From positions 2,643,501 through 2,707,500 of the forward strand of contig NZ_CP033334.1 of the NCBI RefSeq assembly GCF_013170705.1: a stretch of DNA of 64,000 nucleotides, given 5' to 3'. The stretch comes from Mesorhizobium loti. Its GTDB lineage: Bacteria > Pseudomonadota > Alphaproteobacteria > Rhizobiales > Rhizobiaceae. The position numbers were made by a program, and so were the translations under genes. Below, piece by piece: positions 60,136 through 64,000 of this stretch; the first letter of the stretch is position 1; each line of letters starts with the position of its first letter. The notes under the pieces were generated by a model that was given only the letters and a program-made list of their open reading frames with translations, searched no databases and was not told the origin of the DNA.

Positions 60136-60657
60136 ATGTGCAATTCCTGCAATGGAAAATTCGCCTTCGAGATGGCGGACAAGGACGCGATGGCCGCGGC
60201 GGCGAAATCTGCCCACGAAAAGCGGGAGGCATGGCATTTCCATGTGCTGGCGCCGAACTGCGCGTTCAGTCCGAACCCGAAAGCCTACACCTTCCTTCTT
60301 GAACTGACAGATCAGGATCGGATGGTCTGCTGCTTCTTCGATGAAAGGCCGGTGGCCGTAAACAAGGAACTGCTCGCGCTGCTCCATGGCACTGACGCCC
60401 TGTCGGACAAGAAGGCGGCCGAGGGCTCTATCGACGCCGCCGGCAGCGAATTGCTTGATATGATTGGTGCGGCCGCGACGGCGGGCAAGAGTTGGCACCA
60501 TCACATGATGTTTCCGGCCTGCAAGCTCAACGGGGCGGATGGCAAATGGCGCCTTTTCGTCGAGGTGGAAGGCCAGCAACCGACCTTGCTCGACCACGAC
60601 AGCGAACCATCGCTGGTCCTCAACCGAATTGAACGCCTCTATTTCGGCCTGAGCTAG
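60136..60657 (+). CDS. Unknown protein with duplicated WHxH-x3-PxC motif (paralog 2)
   Basis: A 173-residue paralog of the protein at 41495. Trp33-His34-x-His36-x3-Pro40-x-Cys42 and Trp120-His121-His122-His123-x3-Pro127-x-Cys129 sit at the same positions as in paralog 1. Both end LYF. A Cys-x2-Cys lies at residues 2-5 (MCNSC) only in this copy. ATG 60136 or 60133 (AAAGGAT upstream) is the start; the frame opens at 59662 in RidA. It ends 1 bp before an IS element. I recognise no characterised family. Confidence 0.75.
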   Translation: MCNSCNGKFAFEMADKDAMAAAAKSAHEKREAWHFHVLAPNCAFSPNPKAYTFLLELTDQDRMVCCFFDERPVAVNKELLALLHGTDALSDKKAAEGSIDAAGSELLDMIGAAATAGKSWHHHMMFPACKLNGADGKWRLFVEVEGQQPTLLDHDSEPSLVLNRIERLYFGLS

Positions 60658-60658
60658 G

Positions 60659-61532
60659 TGTGAGCTTTCGGGAGGTTGTCCATTCGGACCGGACCGGGGA
60701 GACTGGAGTTACCACGCTTCAGCACTCACCGGAGGTCCGAATGAACATCCACAAGAATGCCCGTCTCGCACCGCTACGTCGAGAGGAGATGGCACTGTCG
60801 GTGATATAAGGCGCTCTTTCCCAAGCCCATGCGGCGCGCGTCTATGGCGTGTCGGCCAAGATCGTGGCGTGCTGGGTCGAGCGCTACAAGGCCGAAGGGC
60901 GGGCCGGCATGATCGATCGTTTCCTCGCGGCCCATCCATATGCCACAGGCCACTGCTGCGTCGATCGCCGAGCCCATCGTGGCGCTGCGGCGGCAACGTT
61001 GGACCGGCAAGCACATCGCCTATGAGGTCGGCGTGTCGCCGGCCACCGTCAGCCGGGTTCTCAAGCGTGCCGGGCTGTCGCGGCTGAGCGACATCGAGCC
61101 GGCTGAACCGATCCGACGCTACGAGCGCGAGCATCCAGGCGAGATACGAGAAAAAGGAGAGCGCTATCGCCTTCCTCAAGGCGGCGCTCGCCTACTAAGC
61201 CTGCCTCGGCGTTTCGATAGCGCGCGTCATGACCGACAACGGCTCCCTGCTACAGATCGAAGGCCTTCGCCAAGGCCTGCCGCGATCTCGGTCTCAAGCA
61301 CGTCAGGACAAGGCCATATACGCCCAAGACCAATGGCAAGGCCGAGCGCTTCATCCAGACGGCATTGCGAGAATGGGCCTACGCAATCGCCTATCCCACT
61401 TCAGATCACCGCGCCGCTGAACCGCCTGTCTGGCTGCACAGATACAACTGGCATCGCCCACACGGCAGCCTAAAGTCAAAACCACCCATCAGTCGCCTCG
61501 ATCTTTCCCAGGACAACCTCTTGAGCTCCACA
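60659..61532 (+). mobile_element. Decayed IS481-family insertion sequence
   Basis: Imperfect inverted ends: TGTGAGCTTTCGGGAGGTTGTCC (60659-60681, shortened here to its last part GGGAGGTTGTCC) and the right end at 61511-61532 sharing TGTGG-AGCT and GAGGTTGTCC. It is 874 bp. Full elements are about 1.1 kb, so about a quarter is missing. The element abuts the end of the unknown gene at 60657. Confidence 0.85.
60741..61528 (+). pseudogene. IS481-family transposase, frameshifted and internally deleted
   Basis: The N-terminal part (MNIHKNARLAPLRREEMALSV, shortened: NARLAPLRREEMAL) ends at a stop near 60807. Fragments in other frames follow: VYGVSAKIVACWVERYKAEGRAG (shortened: GVSAKIVACWVERYKAEG), an HTH region RWTGKHIAYEVGVSPATVSR, then C-terminal REWAYAIAYPTSDH and WHRPHGSLKSKPP. 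The central DDE-type catalytic region is largely missing. It cannot be functional. Confidence 0.85.
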
Positions 61533-61534
61533 AG

Positions 61535-61601
61535 GCTCTACTTCGATGAGATCGTCCGCGACGGACTCCGCACCAAAAGTTCTGATCAGAAGAAACGATG
61601 G
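61535..61601 (+). repeat. 67-bp direct repeat, right copy (integrase fragment)
   Basis: Two mismatches relative to 38959-39025, in the same orientation, 22,576 bp apart. It begins 2 bp after the right end of the IS element and is in frame as LYFDEIVRDGLRTKSSDQK. It is most likely a displaced piece of the same integrase and marks the right border of the module. Confidence 0.95.
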
Positions 61602-61916
61602 CCGATGGGCGCCGCTTGGGGCCGCGGGCTGACAGGTTATCGCCGTTCCTTGATCCCACCATGATCCTAGGACGCGTTTTGTCAGCGATCTGATCCGCCT
61701 AACGCGAGCGGGTTGGATGCTGCACAGGCCGTTCTACCGCAAGCTCGATGTGCGATCACGCCGCCGCGAAAGCTGATCCTGCGCATTGCGAATGCTGCAC
61801 GATGTGAATGCAACAAAACCCCAGTGGGTCACAATTTGTGCATGGGGGATTGACGCAGGCCAACCCGAATGCTTCTATTCTCGATATTCAATAATGATTC
61901 TCAATAATCGAGAACA
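61602..61916. other. Intergenic region, no gene seen
   Basis: About 315 bp between the repeat and the ATPase gene. A short frame ending YRKLDVRSRRRES at about 61680-61775 may be a remnant of a mobile gene, but I cannot identify it. The 3' part holds the palindrome described separately. Confidence 0.4.
61878..61914. promoter_or_regulatory. Inverted and direct repeat upstream of an ABC ATPase gene
   Basis: TTCTCGAT (61878-61885) and ATCGAGAA (61907-61914) are inverted ends. ATTCTCGATA and ATTCTCAATA are also arranged as direct repeats inside. They lie directly before the ATG at 61917, a good operator position for an unknown regulator. Confidence 0.55.
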
Positions 61917-63026
61917 ATGCAAATGGGACAATCATCTTCAGCCATGGTTCAGCCGCCAATGCATGTCGGCCTGACCGGCATATCCAAGACTTACGACGGT
62001 CATAGCTTCGTCGTGCGCGATCTCAACCTCGACATCGCCAAGGGGGAATTCCTGACGCTTCTTGGTCCTTCGGGTTCGGGCAAGACGACGACGCTCATGA
62101 TGCTCGCCGGCTTCGAATATCCGTCTGGCGGTGAAATCACCCTGGATGGAAGGCCGATTCAGGACAAACCCCCGGAGAAGCGAAACATCGGCATGGTGTT
62201 CCAGAACTATGCCCTCTTCCCGCATATGACAGTCGCTGAAAATGTTGGTTATTCGTTGCGAGTGCGCGGCTCATCCAAGGAGCAGATCGCCGCTCGCGTC
62301 GGCGAAGCGCTGGCGATGGTCCAGCTTTCGAACCTTGCGCAACGCAAGCCGACCGCCTTGTCGGGTGGCCAACAACAAAGGGTCGCGCTCGCTCGCGCGC
62401 TTGTCTTCGAGCCCAGCCTTGTGCTGATGGATGAACCGCTCGGCGCCCTGGACAAGAAGCTGCGGGAGGACCTGCAACTCGAAATCCGTAGAATCGCCGA
62501 CCGGCTTGCCCTGACAGTCGTCTATGTGACACACGATCAGCACGAAGCGCTGACGATGTCCGACAGGATCGCCATCTTCAACGACGGTCGCATCCAGCAA
62601 ATCGGCTCAGCGCAGGATATCTATGGCCGTCCCGCGAACCGCTTTGTAGCCGAGTTCGTTGGTGACAATAACTGCCTCGATGCGAAAATCGTCTCGATCG
62701 AAGGCGATTTGGCCCGCGCAAGACTGGCCGGCGGTCAAGAAATCTGGGCACGCAGCAGCGCGCACGCAAAGGTTGATCGACGGGCAACGATCGCCATCAG
62801 GCCCGAGAGCGTCCGCGTCACCGGGCAGGACCGCGGCGGAACGCTCAGCGGGCAGGTCAGCGACATCATTTATTGCGGCGACCAGTTCCGGATCCACGTC
62901 GAACTGCCGGGCGGGGAACGGTTGATTGCGAAGAGCTCATCATCGGCCGGAATCCAGATGGAGATGGGCAGCCATGTCCGTCTCGACTGGGAGCCCCACG
63001 ATGCCTGGGCGCTTGACGGCAGATAA
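61917..63026 (+). CDS. ABC transporter ATP-binding protein (PotA/spermidine-iron type)
   Basis: A 369-residue ATPase: Walker A GPSGSGKTT near residue 52, signature LSGGQQQRVAL, Walker B LVLMDEP and switch VYVTHD. A C-terminal TOBE region begins near residue 285. It groups by architecture with PotA-like importers of polyamines, opines or iron. It is followed by a binding-protein gene, with permeases expected beyond the window. ATG 61917, or 61923. Confidence 0.9.
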   Translation: MQMGQSSSAMVQPPMHVGLTGISKTYDGHSFVVRDLNLDIAKGEFLTLLGPSGSGKTTTLMMLAGFEYPSGGEITLDGRPIQDKPPEKRNIGMVFQNYALFPHMTVAENVGYSLRVRGSSKEQIAARVGEALAMVQLSNLAQRKPTALSGGQQQRVALARALVFEPSLVLMDEPLGALDKKLREDLQLEIRRIADRLALTVVYVTHDQHEALTMSDRIAIFNDGRIQQIGSAQDIYGRPANRFVAEFVGDNNCLDAKIVSIEGDLARARLAGGQEIWARSSAHAKVDRRATIAIRPESVRVTGQDRGGTLSGQVSDIIYCGDQFRIHVELPGGERLIAKSSSSAGIQMEMGSHVRLDWEPHDAWALDGR

Positions 63027-63055
63027 CACAACTGAAAATCCAGAGAGGACATCAC

Positions 63056-64000
63056 ATGTTGGGAGTGCGTTCGTTCAAACAGTCATGCCTTGTCGGGCTT
63101 GTCCTGACTGCGGCGAGTTTTCCAGCCCTGGCAGACGGCCTGACGGTCGTCTCCTGGGGTGGGGCTTTGCAGGAGGCACAGACAAAGGCTTTCCTCGATC
63201 CCTACGCGAAGGCAAAGAACATCACCTTGACCCAGGATACCTGGAGCGGCGAACTGGCCAAGCTGCGTGCCATGGTCGATAGCGGCAATGTCGCCTGGGA
63301 CGTCATCGACGTCGATCCGCAAACGGGGGCGACCGCTTGCGACCAGGGGTTGCTCGAGAAGATTGGTGACGACGCGGCCTTCAAGTCCGCGGGCCTCGTG
63401 GAAGGCGCCCTCACCGACTGCGCGGTGGGAACGAGCGTCTACGCCACGATCCTGGCGTTTCAGAAACAGGCATTCCCGAACGCGCCCACCAAATTGACCG
63501 ACATTTTCGACACGACGACCTTCCCGGGCAAACGCGGCTTCCGCAAGAGCCCGGTGGACACGCTCGAACTCGCCTTGCTCGCGGATGGTGTGGCGGCGTC
63601 CGACATCTATGCAACCCTGGCGACGCCCGCCGGCGTTGATCGAGCCTTCAAGAAGCTCGACACAATCAAGAAAGACATCGTCTGGTGGGAGGCTGGCGCG
63701 CAGCCGCCACAACTTCTCAAATCCGGCGAAGTGAAGATGGCGCTGGCCTGGAACGGCCGCATTGCCGATGCCAACGCCAAGGAAAACGCCGATCTTGGGG
63801 TCGCCTGGACCAATCAGATCCGCGGCTTTGACATGTGGGTCATCCCCTCCGGTTCGAAGAATCTCGCCGCCGCCAAGGAGTTCGTGGCTTTCAGCGTCAA
63901 GCCGGATGTCAACGCCACACTGAGCAACTACATCGCCTACGGACCAACGGTAAAGGCAGCCAGCGATCTCATAGCAAAGGACGTGCTGCCGAACCTGCCG
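63056..64000 (+). CDS. ABC transporter periplasmic substrate-binding protein, 3' end outside window
   Basis: Read directly from the sequence: ATG at 63056, frame open to the last base (315 codons visible). A signal peptide ends near FPALADG (about residue 27). The mature part begins LTVVSWGGALQEAQ, typical of PotD-like/SBP_bac_8 proteins. Other marks are WSGELAKLRAMV near residue 63 and WWEAGAQPPQLL near 202. It belongs to the ATPase 29 bp upstream. The likely ligand is a polyamine-like or other small organic solute. Confidence 0.9.
   Translation, partial: MLGVRSFKQSCLVGLVLTAASFPALADGLTVVSWGGALQEAQTKAFLDPYAKAKNITLTQDTWSGELAKLRAMVDSGNVAWDVIDVDPQTGATACDQGLLEKIGDDAAFKSAGLVEGALTDCAVGTSVYATILAFQKQAFPNAPTKLTDIFDTTTFPGKRGFRKSPVDTLELALLADGVAASDIYATLATPAGVDRAFKKLDTIKKDIVWWEAGAQPPQLLKSGEVKMALAWNGRIADANAKENADLGVAWTNQIRGFDMWVIPSGSKNLAAAKEFVAFSVKPDVNATLSNYIAYGPTVKAASDLIAKDVLPNLP

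Noticed and set aside
61602..61916. Search for a duplicate of the tRNA-His 3' end (attachment repeat)
   Set aside because: No copy of the T-stem/acceptor sequence was seen at the right border or elsewhere in the window.

Overview
The window reads as a chromosome segment of a GC-rich alphaproteobacterium of the order Hyphomicrobiales, most likely a Mesorhizobium or close relative. The reasons are the zwf-pgl-edd operon, an aceA gene divergent from a RamB/ScfR-like regulator, a Phasin_2 protein, a PdhS/DivJ-type sensor kinase, a tRNA-His without the extra G-1, and overall codon use. This is inference from gene content; no search was run.

Core part (1 to about 38.5 kb). It opens with surface-polysaccharide genes: a glycosyltransferase-like gene cut by the window edge, a flippase, and a Wzz/GumC-type chain-length protein without kinase. 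Next come folD, a GlxA/AraC regulator, a secreted von Willebrand A protein, and the Entner-Doudoroff operon zwf-pgl-edd. Polyamine genes follow: a puuB-like oxidase and puuA-like ligase at 15.7-18.7 kb, and a complete potFGHI importer at 24.9-29.1 kb. Between them lie an HAD hydrolase, a degenerate receiver protein, and aceA with its divergent regulator. Then come an AsmA protein, acetoacetyl-CoA synthetase, a 1308-residue sensor kinase and a phasin. Just after the phasin is a small RNA with three hairpins, each loop carrying CCTCCTCCC; it looks like the cuckoo/CcsR family.

Island (about 38.4 to 61.6 kb). A tRNA-His gene is followed by a broken tyrosine integrase. A 67-bp piece of that integrase recurs in direct orientation at 61.5 kb, next to a decayed IS481-family element. 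Between them is a catabolic module arranged as several divergent and convergent operons: a ProC-like reductase with an EamA exporter; an Old Yellow Enzyme/trimethylamine-dehydrogenase-like flavoprotein, a DAO-type oxidase and an Asp/Glu/hydantoin racemase; a GntR/FCD regulator; an SDR, a DadA-like dehydrogenase and an ornithine-cyclodeaminase-family protein; acetoin/2-oxoacid dehydrogenase-like E1 alpha, E1 beta and an E2-hydrolase fusion, with an SDR and a DUF3830-like protein; a polar amino-acid ABC importer; and an SDR, a Rid-family protein and a small unknown protein.

Two features tie the module together. A palindrome close to ATTTGTTATAACAAAT, or clear half-sites of it, occurs in six of its upstream regions and is probably the operator of the resident GntR protein. 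Two paralogous 173-175-residue proteins, one in each outer operon, share a twice-repeated W-H-x-H-x3-P-x-C motif that I cannot assign to a characterised family. I propose an inducible pathway for uptake and breakdown of an amino acid or amine, probably N-methylated or cyclic. The substrate cannot be read from the sequence.

The window ends in a second ABC transporter, a PotA-like ATPase followed by a periplasmic binding protein that runs off the edge.
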